This document shows, piece after piece, positions 1 to 5,799 of a stretch of 5,799 nucleotides of DNA. Numbering within the stretch: position 1 is the stretch's first letter; each line of letters starts with the position of its first letter. The DNA comes from an uncultured Bacteroidota bacterium. Lineage in GTDB: Bacteria > Bacteroidota > Bacteroidia > Chitinophagales > Chitinophagaceae. The notes beneath the pieces were generated by a model that searched no databases, had not been told where the DNA came from, and was given only the letters and a program-made list of their open reading frames with translations. The position numbers and the translations under genes are program-made. The DNA is taken from positions 1 through 5,799 of the forward strand of contig CAIYVS010000382.1 of the NCBI GenBank assembly GCA_903929655.1, in the 5' to 3' direction.

Positions 1-746
1 CTTTCTATTACACTTACATCATCTACTAAATAACAACCTTCCTGGCCTATCAAACTATTTATATTGTATATCGCTTTATTGGTATGGGCATCATCAGTAT
101 AAATGCCAATCGTTATAAACTTTTCTGTACCATTAGCTACAAAGCTACCCTCTACTTTTGTCCAATGTAAGGTATCCTTGACCAATGCACTTTCCATAAC
201 CTGCGGTGTGTATTGCGTTTGTGCAACATCATGAGTATGAATTGCTGTATCAATGTTCCCATCATCCAGGTAAGCCCCGATATTACTTACTGAATAATAT
301 GCTTGCTGAGTTTGGCATACATAAAAACACACACAGTATGTTTTGCCAGCCAATAAAGGTTTATACAAATGGCCTTGTAAATAGTCTCTGTAGTTGGTCC
401 CTGCACCAGGTAAAACTGCTTCATTATAAACCATTCCTTTACCTGTTCTAGGATAATGGTTGAATCGTCCATTTAAAGGTGCCGCCGATTGATTGCAACA
501 TATATCACAGGTATTTACGCTCCAGGGTGAATTAGTCCAATATCCGCTACTATCTATACAATTCCAATGAGGCACATGCTTAATGGGCATATCATTTTGA
601 ATGCAGGCGCTATCTAACAACTCCAAACTTGGATTCAACACATAGTTTACCTGTGCCTTTACTTGTGAAAAACAAAAAAACAGTGCGCAACACAAAAGTA
701 TTGCGCTACTGCTCTTAAATATTCTATTCGCTATTTTCACTTTCAT
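1..746 (-). CDS. Exported surface protein with N-terminal beta-sandwich-like domain, 3' end outside window
   Basis: Reading the minus strand from the ATG at 744-746 gives 248 codons with no stop, open at the left edge, so the C-terminus is missing. Residues 1-31 form a signal peptide: basic start (MKVKIANRIFK), hydrophobic core around 15-26, likely cleavage after VKA. It is followed by the NPSLE motif (38-42) that often opens such Bacteroidota domains. Further family-like elements are a CDICCNQ cluster (80-86), NYRDYLQ (118-124), PLLAGKTYCVCFYV (130-143), WTKVEGSFVANGTEKFITIG (195-214) and YLVDDVSVIE (239-248). From memory this pattern is typical of N-terminal, probably galactose-binding-like, domains of Bacteroidota secreted proteins, some ending in OmpA-like or gliding-motility/T9SS modules; which applies here cannot be seen. 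Cysteines (48, 63, 80, 83, 84, 138, 140, 144, 238) suggest disulfides after export. DSA, DTA and DTL fit the Bacteroidota O-glycosylation motif. The ATG lies 4 bases after the upstream stop, so co-transcription and translational coupling are likely. The gene is clear; its function is unknown. Confidence 0.88.
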   Translation of the reverse strand, partial: MKVKIANRIFKSSSAILLCCALFFCFSQVKAQVNYVLNPSLELLDSACIQNDMPIKHVPHWNCIDSSGYWTNSPWSVNTCDICCNQSAAPLNGRFNHYPRTGKGMVYNEAVLPGAGTNYRDYLQGHLYKPLLAGKTYCVCFYVCQTQQAYYSVSNIGAYLDDGNIDTAIHTHDVAQTQYTPQVMESALVKDTLHWTKVEGSFVANGTEKFITIGIYTDDAHTNKAIYNINSLIGQEGCYLVDDVSVIE

Positions 747-750
747 AACG

Positions 751-3700
751 CTAATTTACTATAAATTTCAATGTATAGCTCTTCCCCTGCATATCGCTCA
801 ATACAATCATATATAGGCCGGGGCTTAAACTATGCAGGTTCATCGGGCTTTTTCTTTGCATAAATAGTTGTTCGCTACTATACACTGTCTGCCCTTCTGC
901 ATTCAGCACCTTTATATTTACAGGCTGTTCATCAATCAATTGTTGCACCAGCACCATATTGCCATTATTAGGATTAGGATACAAACTATAGGCCTGTGTA
1001 CTGTCAATTGCCAAAACTGAATTATGTTGGGTCTTTCTTCCTCCTTTGCCCCCATTATCTCCGTTATATGTATATCCGCACAGGCTGTCATCATCCCATA
1101 CCTCCGGGTCATTATACACTACCGTATACAGCGCCCTTGCGGCATATACATCTGCCCCGTATAGATTAGGGCATAGCCCGGCAATATAAACTATCCCGCT
1201 GCTGTCGCTGCTGTTCAGCGTGCCCTGCATATATTTTTTATACAGCTCATAATACTTCAGGTAAGTATATACTATACTATCTGCCGCGCTGCTATCATAT
1301 ACTATTGCCCCTGTTGTTCCGTAAGCGCTGCCACTTGCAGTCTGCATACTCGTATTATTCATCAGGCACTGTGCCTGCCCGTAATGCCCCTGTCCCAGCA
1401 ATCCCTCTATTTTGCTCAGGTAGGCAAAACGGCTGTGCACCCCCAAACTGTCAAAATCCAGTAGCATCGTGCTGCTGTCCACCATCACTGTATCTGCCTG
1501 CAACATCTGCCATGCCGCGTACTCGCTCATCCATATCGCCTTTGCTTCCCCTCCTGCCATCAGGCCAAAACTGTCTGCCGCCACGTCTTCCTGTGCCATC
1601 ACAAGGTCACTGTATTCTTTCAGCAGCTTAGTACAGGTGGGTGTTATTGGGCTGGTGGCGGGGATAAGACTACCAGTCATACCATATTCATAAATTGATG
1701 GTGCTCCAAAATTATTAGGAGGTACTGGAAAAGAATAATTGTATCTGATCGGGGAATGTGCAGATGAATAAGTACCACTCGTATTATCAAATACAAAGCT
1801 GCCATCGTGCCCTGTGCCCCAGCCCCCAAGCCATTTGTTTCCCGGCACAGTATTATTGGCTTGCGCCCCTATGATACAATAGTTCAGCACATAGCCCCTC
1901 AGGTTATTCTGCATCGTATTGTTCTCCCATGTCGTATTAGGCTGTGCCTGGTTGCCCCAAAATTCATAGCCCCTGCCCAAATTCAACTCCGTATTGCATA
2001 TCACAGCCGGGCTGCTGCAAAACGACATATATACCGCCCTCGATGGGTCATACAATGTGCTGCTGCCGCTTATATTGTTCTCCGCTATTTCGTTCATCTG
2101 GCAATACGTATGCTGTATGCCATATTGTACCTTGTTCTGCGGCCGCAGGTTAATGATATTATAATCAGAATTAGCCTTTTGTCCCGAAAAATTATTCACC
2201 AATATCCCGTTATAGCCTGTAATATTATTGCTGTCAGTGTGCATATGGCCATTATAAGGTACCGATTTCTTACCCAGCACATACTGTATATTAATGCCTA
2301 TATTCACATAGTGGTTCAGGCTGGGCCCGCCGGGGTCATCGGTAATATTGTTCTGGCATGCATAGATGTCTGCATACGCCACCGTGCCGCCACTCATATT
2401 CGAGTTGATGCTTACAAAAATAGGGTTGACAATATTCGTTATATTATTAAACCGCAGGTCTATACTGTGGTACGCAATATTCTGCACATTATACCCATAT
2501 GGTATAGGCAATGCCGGGATAATCATACTATTCCTGTCGCTTATTATCTTACTGTTCCATCCTTTTACAAACTGGTAATTACTGGCTTCCACACCGTTCT
2601 TCCAGCAGTTCCAGAATTCATTAACAGTACCGTAGCTAGGTATTACCTGCAGCCGGTAAGCCATACTGTTTGGCAAGCTCGCTTTGGCATAAACACCGTC
2701 ATAAGAAGCATTTTCAAAAACATTATTGTAAAGGCTTGCATTTGCATTATTGGCATATATACCATACGGCATATAATCAAATAAATTCTGGTTCATATTC
2801 CCGGCGCTGGCGTTTGCATCACCTATCATTATTTCATACGGGGCCCCGCTCAGGTTGCTCGGCCAGTATCCCACATTGTATAGCTTTATCCCGTACTGCA
2901 CTGTGCCGCCGTTCTTATCATAAGCATAAGCATAAGTATTGTCATTAATTTTATAGTGAGAAATTAACACATTCAATGGGGAATAAATATCCTTTAGCCC
3001 TGTGCTGCCATTATTATTCACAGGCCATGTTGCAGAATAATTGCCAAGGCCAAAATTCCTGCTTGTAAATACCGTATTCGTTATGCTGAACGGATAAATA
3101 TAGTTGGAAACATTCTGGTAATTATAAGTCTCAATATCTATCCCCACATCATTACGGTTAAAGATGGCATTATTCACATTCAGTATACCACCACTTTGAA
3201 TATTTCCATCTTGTATAGCTGGTATAGATACTGCTGTTTTTGCATCCTCTATCAAAGTATTATCTGTAATATTCAACTGTCCCGGATAATCCACTGGGTC
3301 GCTGTTGATAACCATACCCTGCCACATAGCAGTACAGGTGTAAAGATGGCAATGGTCCAGCCCCAGTACAGAATTGATCCCTATATTAAGTGTTGTCAGC
3401 GAGCTGCCCACATTATCTATCATCACCGAGGCATTGTGCAATAGTACATTACCGCTAACAGTAGCGGTATGGTCCATATAATATTTGGCAACCGTGCTGC
3501 TCGTATAGCTGCTGCTGATAGTGCCTCCAAGTCCTAAAAGAACAAAATCATTTCCCATCAAACCGCAGGGGTCACAATTACCCTCAGGTAGCACAATGCT
3601 CACTATGCTCGGGTTCGATGTGGCGCTGCAGCCCGTGCTTTGGTCCGTAACCACTACTTCGTATTCAAATTGCTGGTTGCTTGTAAAACCAGAAAATGAA

Positions 3701-3864
3701 CCGCTCAGTGTATTACCTGTTAACCCGCCATAAGCCACGCCAAAATAGGGATTGGTAAGCGATAAAATGTTTACATAAGTATTGCTGGCATTCAATATTA
3801 ACCAAGTATAAATATAATTAGTACTTACCGTCGCATTCACATTAAACGACCCGCTGCTAAACAC
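751..3864 (-). CDS. Beta-helix T9SS-sorted protein, C-terminal part of a frame-broken gene
   Basis: This frame has 1037 codons if it starts at the GTG at 3862-3864, but that is probably not a natural start: there is no signal peptide, and the frame opens in the middle of an Ig/PKD-like module (residues 3-92, with TDQSTGCSATS at 73-83). Residues about 135-735 are Asn/Gly/Tyr-rich with recurring short strands such as LNITDNTLIEDA and ILNVNNAIFNRNDVGI, typical of a right-handed parallel beta-helix (pectate-lyase-like fold). No catalytic residues can be assigned. Residues about 745-925 look helical and include CPNLYGADVYAARALY (898-913), a signature I associate with similar Bacteroidota surface proteins. 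After a Gly-rich linker, residues 959-1037 form a type A T9SS sorting domain: YPNPNNG, then LSPGLYMIVL, ending LKFIVN. T9SS substrates need a Sec signal, which only the upstream frame supplies, so the two frames probably form one protein of about 1513 residues. The stop TAG (751-753) lies 4 bases before the next gene. Ligand or substrate is unknown. Confidence 0.9.
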   Translation of the reverse strand: MFSSGSFNVNATVSTNYIYTWLILNASNTYVNILSLTNPYFGVAYGGLTGNTLSGSFSGFTSNQQFEYEVVVTDQSTGCSATSNPSIVSIVLPEGNCDPCGLMGNDFVLLGLGGTISSSYTSSTVAKYYMDHTATVSGNVLLHNASVMIDNVGSSLTTLNIGINSVLGLDHCHLYTCTAMWQGMVINSDPVDYPGQLNITDNTLIEDAKTAVSIPAIQDGNIQSGGILNVNNAIFNRNDVGIDIETYNYQNVSNYIYPFSITNTVFTSRNFGLGNYSATWPVNNNGSTGLKDIYSPLNVLISHYKINDNTYAYAYDKNGGTVQYGIKLYNVGYWPSNLSGAPYEIMIGDANASAGNMNQNLFDYMPYGIYANNANASLYNNVFENASYDGVYAKASLPNSMAYRLQVIPSYGTVNEFWNCWKNGVEASNYQFVKGWNSKIISDRNSMIIPALPIPYGYNVQNIAYHSIDLRFNNITNIVNPIFVSINSNMSGGTVAYADIYACQNNITDDPGGPSLNHYVNIGINIQYVLGKKSVPYNGHMHTDSNNITGYNGILVNNFSGQKANSDYNIINLRPQNKVQYGIQHTYCQMNEIAENNISGSSTLYDPSRAVYMSFCSSPAVICNTELNLGRGYEFWGNQAQPNTTWENNTMQNNLRGYVLNYCIIGAQANNTVPGNKWLGGWGTGHDGSFVFDNTSGTYSSAHSPIRYNYSFPVPPNNFGAPSIYEYGMTGSLIPATSPITPTCTKLLKEYSDLVMAQEDVAADSFGLMAGGEAKAIWMSEYAAWQMLQADTVMVDSSTMLLDFDSLGVHSRFAYLSKIEGLLGQGHYGQAQCLMNNTSMQTASGSAYGTTGAIVYDSSAADSIVYTYLKYYELYKKYMQGTLNSSDSSGIVYIAGLCPNLYGADVYAARALYTVVYNDPEVWDDDSLCGYTYNGDNGGKGGRKTQHNSVLAIDSTQAYSLYPNPNNGNMVLVQQLIDEQPVNIKVLNAEGQTVYSSEQLFMQRKSPMNLHSLSPGLYMIVLSDMQGKSYTLKFIVN
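2919..2936. repeat. Three tandem copies of CATAAG
   Basis: Three perfect hexamers lie inside the beta-helix region and encode the alternating Tyr-Ala stretch YAYAY (residues 311-315 of the long frame) on the minus strand. The unit is six bases, so gain or loss of a copy would keep the frame and change the length by two residues. It is short and may be chance. Confidence 0.6.
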
Positions 3865-3873
3865 AAACAGCTA
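3857..3873 (-). other. Frame break joining the two parts of the beta-helix gene
   Basis: On the minus strand the first frame reads GCT GTT TGT GTT TAG and stops at 3857-3859. The second frame has its own TAG at 3871-3873, directly upstream. The shift must therefore lie in the 11 bases between them (3860-3870, ctgtttgtgtt). Removing one T from the TTT run at 3859-3861 gives Ala-Val-Cys-Val-Ser-Ser-Gly-Ser. This restores an Ig/PKD-like start with a conserved-looking Cys, as in VCAGQ and VCPGASS of the preceding modules. Possible causes are a real frameshift mutation, a sequencing error, or +1 recoding at GTT-TAG-C. The GTG at 3862-3864 overlaps the stop and could allow re-initiation, but that product would lack an export signal. 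Confidence 0.85.
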
Positions 3874-5293
3874 TCGGCGTAGTGATACTGATACCCGGTG
3901 GCGCATTCACAGTAAAACTGATTGTATAATTATTACTTATACAACCCGTACTGCCATTTTTTACAGTTAATGTTCCCGTATAAGTGCCTGGCGTTAAATT
4001 GCTTGGTATATTTATAGTAATAGCACCGGGTATGCTGCCGGGTAAACTTGCATTTGTTACATTGCCGATACTCGTATTGTTCCAGTTCGATATACTGTAA
4101 GTGCCGGGGCTATTACTTACAGCCGTAACAGGCAAACTCACACTGCTGGCACCGGGGCATACACTTGCTATGCTCCCCAGGCTGATGGTTGGCAAAGGGT
4201 TTACAGTTACAACTGCACTGGTATTGGCTACACATCCGTTCGCATCCGTCCCCGTTACAGTATAGGTTTGTGTCACACTAGGCGTTGCACTTGCTGTCGA
4301 GCATGGCGGATTAGCGCCCACACAGCTTGGAGAGTTCGGCCCGTTCGTAGTCCAGAGATAAGAACTTGCGCCACTGGCACTAAAATTCACCACCTGTCCC
4401 GCACACACAGTGGCAGAGCTCGGGCTGATACTTATTGTTGGCAATGCATATAATGTAAGTGCCGCATTATTACTTGTTAGCACTGAGGTACAAGCTCCAT
4501 AGGTTATTTTACACCTGTATATATATCCGTTCATACTACTTGTAGCACCGCTTATATTAAGCGTGGCGCTTGTTGCTCCGCTATATACACCTCCGTTTGT
4601 TACATTAGCAAAACCACTTCCGGCATTTACTTGCCATTGATATAGGCAAGATAGTCCGGAAGGACACATTGCAACTGAAAGCGATGTGTTACTTAATAAA
4701 CAAATAGCGCTATTTATTGGTTGTTGCGCAATACTTATTGGGTAGAAAAGAAAACTAAAAACAGACCCATACCCCGAACCTGTATTTTCAGAGACTGTTA
4801 TACTGTTAATTCCACTACAATATTCTATATCTACCTGCGCTCCTGCACCTGTCGTGGTCGTAGTATTTAAGGCAACACCCAAATCACCAGAGCCAGTAAT
4901 TGTACAATTGGCGTTTGCAGAACTGCATGTACCGTTAAAAGTACTGAGGTTAGAACTACTTAAAGCATAATGTACGCCATTAATATAAAACTCAATCTCC
5001 TCACCATAGTCCATAGCGCTGGTCAAAACTCTGATATTATAAACCGGGACTGAAAACGTATAAGTAAAACTTCCACCGCTTCCGCTTCCTATCAAATAAG
5101 GTTGTGCGCCGCACCAATTGCCATAGTAAGCTGCGTCACCACTAGATGTAACAGTCACGTTAGCACATGTAAAATTCGCGGTACCTGATGTATTAAATAC
5201 TTGATCATAAATTTGTGCGTTCGCATAATAATGTGCAAAACAAAAAAGCATAACTATTAAAAAGAACCTGGATAAAAAAGACAATTGTTTCAT
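3857..5293 (-). CDS. Signal peptide and Ig/PKD-like modules, N-terminal part of a frame-broken gene
   Basis: The frame has 478 codons from the ATG at 5291-5293. Residues 1-26 are a Sec signal peptide: basic MKQLSFLSR, hydrophobic core FFLIVMLFCF, cleavage after ANA before Gln27. This supports the start. Residues 28-187 form a beta-rich domain (EIEFYINGVHYAL at 99-111, INSITVSENTGSGYGSVF at 162-179, several Cys) that I do not recognise. Residues 188-283 are Ig-like (CLYQWQ at 216-221, YIYRCKI at 257-263). Residues 284-366 are PKD-like (VCAGQ, YTVTGTDANGC), and 367-463 a third module (VCPGASS, GTYTGTLTVKNGSTGC). A fourth begins at 464 (PPGISITTPIAVC) and is cut after residue 478 by TAG. Such modules act as spacers or binding domains on the cell surface. 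Alone this product would be exported but has no T9SS sorting domain; the missing remainder follows in another frame at 3864. It is likely the first gene of the leftward operon, with a promoter about 30 bases upstream. Confidence 0.88.
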   Translation of the reverse strand: MKQLSFLSRFFLIVMLFCFAHYYANAQIYDQVFNTSGTANFTCANVTVTSSGDAAYYGNWCGAQPYLIGSGSGGSFTYTFSVPVYNIRVLTSAMDYGEEIEFYINGVHYALSSSNLSTFNGTCSSANANCTITGSGDLGVALNTTTTTGAGAQVDIEYCSGINSITVSENTGSGYGSVFSFLFYPISIAQQPINSAICLLSNTSLSVAMCPSGLSCLYQWQVNAGSGFANVTNGGVYSGATSATLNISGATSSMNGYIYRCKITYGACTSVLTSNNAALTLYALPTISISPSSATVCAGQVVNFSASGASSYLWTTNGPNSPSCVGANPPCSTASATPSVTQTYTVTGTDANGCVANTSAVVTVNPLPTISLGSIASVCPGASSVSLPVTAVSNSPGTYSISNWNNTSIGNVTNASLPGSIPGAITINIPSNLTPGTYTGTLTVKNGSTGCISNNYTISFTVNAPPGISITTPIAVCV

Positions 5294-5322
5294 ATGCTGA
5301 TTTTTATTTGTTTATAACAACT

Positions 5323-5352
5323 CAAACCTATCAAATAATGATTTACAAAAAA
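5323..5352 (-). promoter_or_regulatory. Probable Bacteroidota promoter of the leftward operon
   Basis: On the minus strand TAGGTTTG (5323-5330) fits the Bacteroidota -7 consensus TAnnTTTG exactly. The best -33 candidate is the TTG at the end of a T run (5346-5348), but the 15-base gap is shorter than the usual 19-21 or so, so that half is weak and an activator may be needed. Transcription would start near 5316-5317, giving a leader of about 23 bases before the ATG at 5293. The leader is A-rich with no Shine-Dalgarno sequence, normal for this phylum. Confidence 0.55.
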
Positions 5353-5356
5353 GCTC

Positions 5357-5418
5357 CATTCAACGAAAGTGCGTTTTCATTCGATGAAAGTACGTTTTCA
5401 TCCATCGAAGCGTTTCCA
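5357..5418. repeat. 21-bp tandem repeat array with palindromic half-sites
   Basis: Two units at 5357-5377 and 5378-5398 match at 18 of 21 positions (CATTCAACGAAAGTGCGTTTT and CATTCGATGAAAGTACGTTTT by unit; each 21 long). A degenerate third copy follows at 5399-5418. The units contain inverted half-sites: GATGAAA (5383-5389) pairs with TTTCATC (5396-5402), and TTTCAT (5375-5380) pairs with ATGAAA (5384-5389). The array lies at about -40 to -100 relative to the predicted leftward start site, where activator or repressor sites are common. It also reads without stops on both strands as 7-residue repeats, so a coding relic is an alternative. Confidence 0.6.
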
Positions 5419-5563
5419 CATACTCTATTTTCAACATACATTTCTCCACTTTCTGCTCCCAAAATCACACACCCTAAAAACCTCATAATTATATCATTAT
5501 CAATACCATTTAAAATAACAACCCTAAACTCCCAAATATTTCGCATAAAAAGAATAGTCCGGC

Positions 5564-5612
5564 AGCACCAATCTTACCGCTTTTTAGCGCTCAGATTGGT
5601 GCTTTTTATTTT
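5564..5612 (+). terminator. Strong intrinsic-terminator-like hairpin, best read rightward
   Basis: A perfect 11-bp stem pairs AGCACCAATCT (5564-5574) with AGATTGGTGCT (5593-5603). Inside, CGCT (5578-5581) pairs with AGCG (5586-5589) around a TTTT loop, separated from the outer stem by a 3x3 internal loop. A T-rich tract (TTTTTATTTT, 5603-5612) follows on the plus strand. Read on the minus strand, the nearest T run (5547-5551) starts about 12 bases after the stem, so termination in that direction would be weaker. No gene ends just before it in either direction within the window. Confidence 0.75.
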
Positions 5613-5702
5613 GGTATTTCCATTATCACGCCACTATCCTTGCCTATCGGCACATACACAAAAATTGGCACAAATATTATCAACCCTCATTAACAAAAAA
5701 TA

Positions 5703-5735
5703 TTTGGATTCGCCCCCATCACGATTGTATCTTTG
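5703..5735 (+). promoter_or_regulatory. Probable Bacteroidota promoter reading out of the window to the right
   Basis: TTTG (5703-5706) and TATCTTTG (5728-5735) match the Bacteroidota -33 TTTG and -7 TAnnTTTG boxes, with a 21-base gap that fits the usual spacing. Transcription would begin near 5741. The gene it serves must start beyond 5799, so the leader is at least about 58 bases long. Confidence 0.65.
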
Positions 5736-5737
5736 AC

Positions 5738-5770
5738 ATGAATTTGAATAAATATTAAATTTAAATTCAT
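5738..5770. repeat. AT-rich inverted repeat at the predicted start of transcription
   Basis: ATGAATTTGAAT (5738-5749) pairs with ATTTAAATTCAT (5759-5770) over 12 positions with a single G-T wobble, around a 9-base loop. It begins at the predicted +1 of the rightward promoter, so it could be an operator that blocks initiation or a stabilising hairpin at the 5' end of the mRNA. It has no GC-rich core and no T tract after it, so it is not a terminator. AT-rich DNA makes chance palindromes more likely. Confidence 0.5.
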
Positions 5771-5799
5771 AAGTTCTTTAGCATATAACTTGTCCCGTC

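Larger units (their letters stand above)
5294..5799. other. Non-coding region between divergent promoters
   Basis: This stretch is AT-rich and has no convincing gene. From left to right it holds a leader of about 23 bases and a promoter for the leftward operon, a 21-bp-period repeat array (5357-5418), an AT-rich stretch with no visible feature (about 5420-5560), a terminator-like hairpin (5564-5612), and a rightward promoter (5703-5735) followed by an inverted repeat (5738-5770). The last bases (5771-5799) look like the leader of a gene beyond the right edge; no start codon with a usable frame is visible there. Confidence 0.7.

Noticed and set aside
206..451. An 81-codon plus-strand frame and an overlapping 61-codon minus-strand frame (287-472).
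   Set aside because: Both overlap the clear signal-peptide gene on the minus strand, whose translation has domain-like motifs; these frames have none.
2137..2147. GC-rich palindrome GCGGCCGC inside the beta-helix region.
   Set aside because: It is an 8-base chance palindrome within coding sequence with no other structure around it.
1807..2784. A 325-codon open frame on the plus strand.
   Set aside because: It lies wholly opposite the beta-helix coding region, has no recognisable domain or promoter, and has the composition expected of an antisense shadow.
3857..3873. Programmed +1 frameshifting as the leading explanation for the frame break.
   Set aside because: GTT-TAG-C is loosely like known +1 sites, but no stimulatory element is visible and such recoding is not established for T9SS substrates; mutation or sequence error is simpler.
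5308..5736. A 142-codon plus-strand frame across the intergenic region.
   Set aside because: It runs through the repeat array, the terminator hairpin and the rightward promoter, and its sequence is low-complexity with no recognisable domain.
5738..5758. A very short plus-strand frame (MNLNKY) at the predicted start of the rightward transcript.
   Set aside because: The ATG falls upstream of or at the predicted +1 and the frame has only six codons; no attenuator structure follows.
5294..5799. CRISPR array, tRNA or insertion-sequence end in the intergenic region.
   Set aside because: The 21-bp repeats are contiguous without spacers, no cloverleaf is seen, and there are no terminal inverted repeats with a transposase.

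Overview
The window looks like Bacteroidota DNA, probably a Chitinophagaceae/Sphingobacteriales-type genome of moderate-to-low GC. This rests on a type A type IX secretion (T9SS) sorting domain, tandem Ig/PKD-like surface modules, start codons preceded by A-rich leaders without Shine-Dalgarno sequences, and promoter boxes of the TAnnTTTG type. All recognisable genes lie on the minus strand and read right to left. The assignment comes from sequence features alone.

Layout. (1) Positions 3857-5293 and 751-3864 hold two open frames that together look like one large secreted protein of about 1513 residues: signal peptide, N-terminal beta domain, about four Ig/PKD-like modules, a long Asn-rich right-handed beta-helix, a helical domain, and a type A T9SS C-terminal signal. 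They are separated by a one-base frame change at a GTT-TAG stop, confined to about 11 bases around 3860-3870. The first part has the export signal but no sorting signal; the second has the sorting signal but no export signal. (2) Four bases after the stop of the long frame, a further gene begins at 746 and runs off the left edge. It encodes a signal peptide and a cysteine-containing, probably beta-sandwich domain of a type common in Bacteroidota surface proteins. The spacing implies one operon. (3) Positions 5294-5799 are non-coding. They hold a likely promoter for the leftward operon, a 21-bp-period array of palindromic repeats just upstream of it, a strong intrinsic-terminator-like hairpin pointing right, and a second, very good Bacteroidota promoter that points right toward a gene outside the window and is followed at once by an inverted repeat.

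How the parts fit. The leftward operon appears to make two exported cell-surface or secreted proteins. The first would be displayed or released by T9SS and could bind or act on polysaccharide, since beta-helix folds are common in such proteins, but no catalytic site can be identified. I see no defence system, mobile element, CRISPR array, tRNA or rRNA. The points most worth a second look are the frame break, the phased repeat array at the promoter, and the terminator stranded between two divergent promoters.
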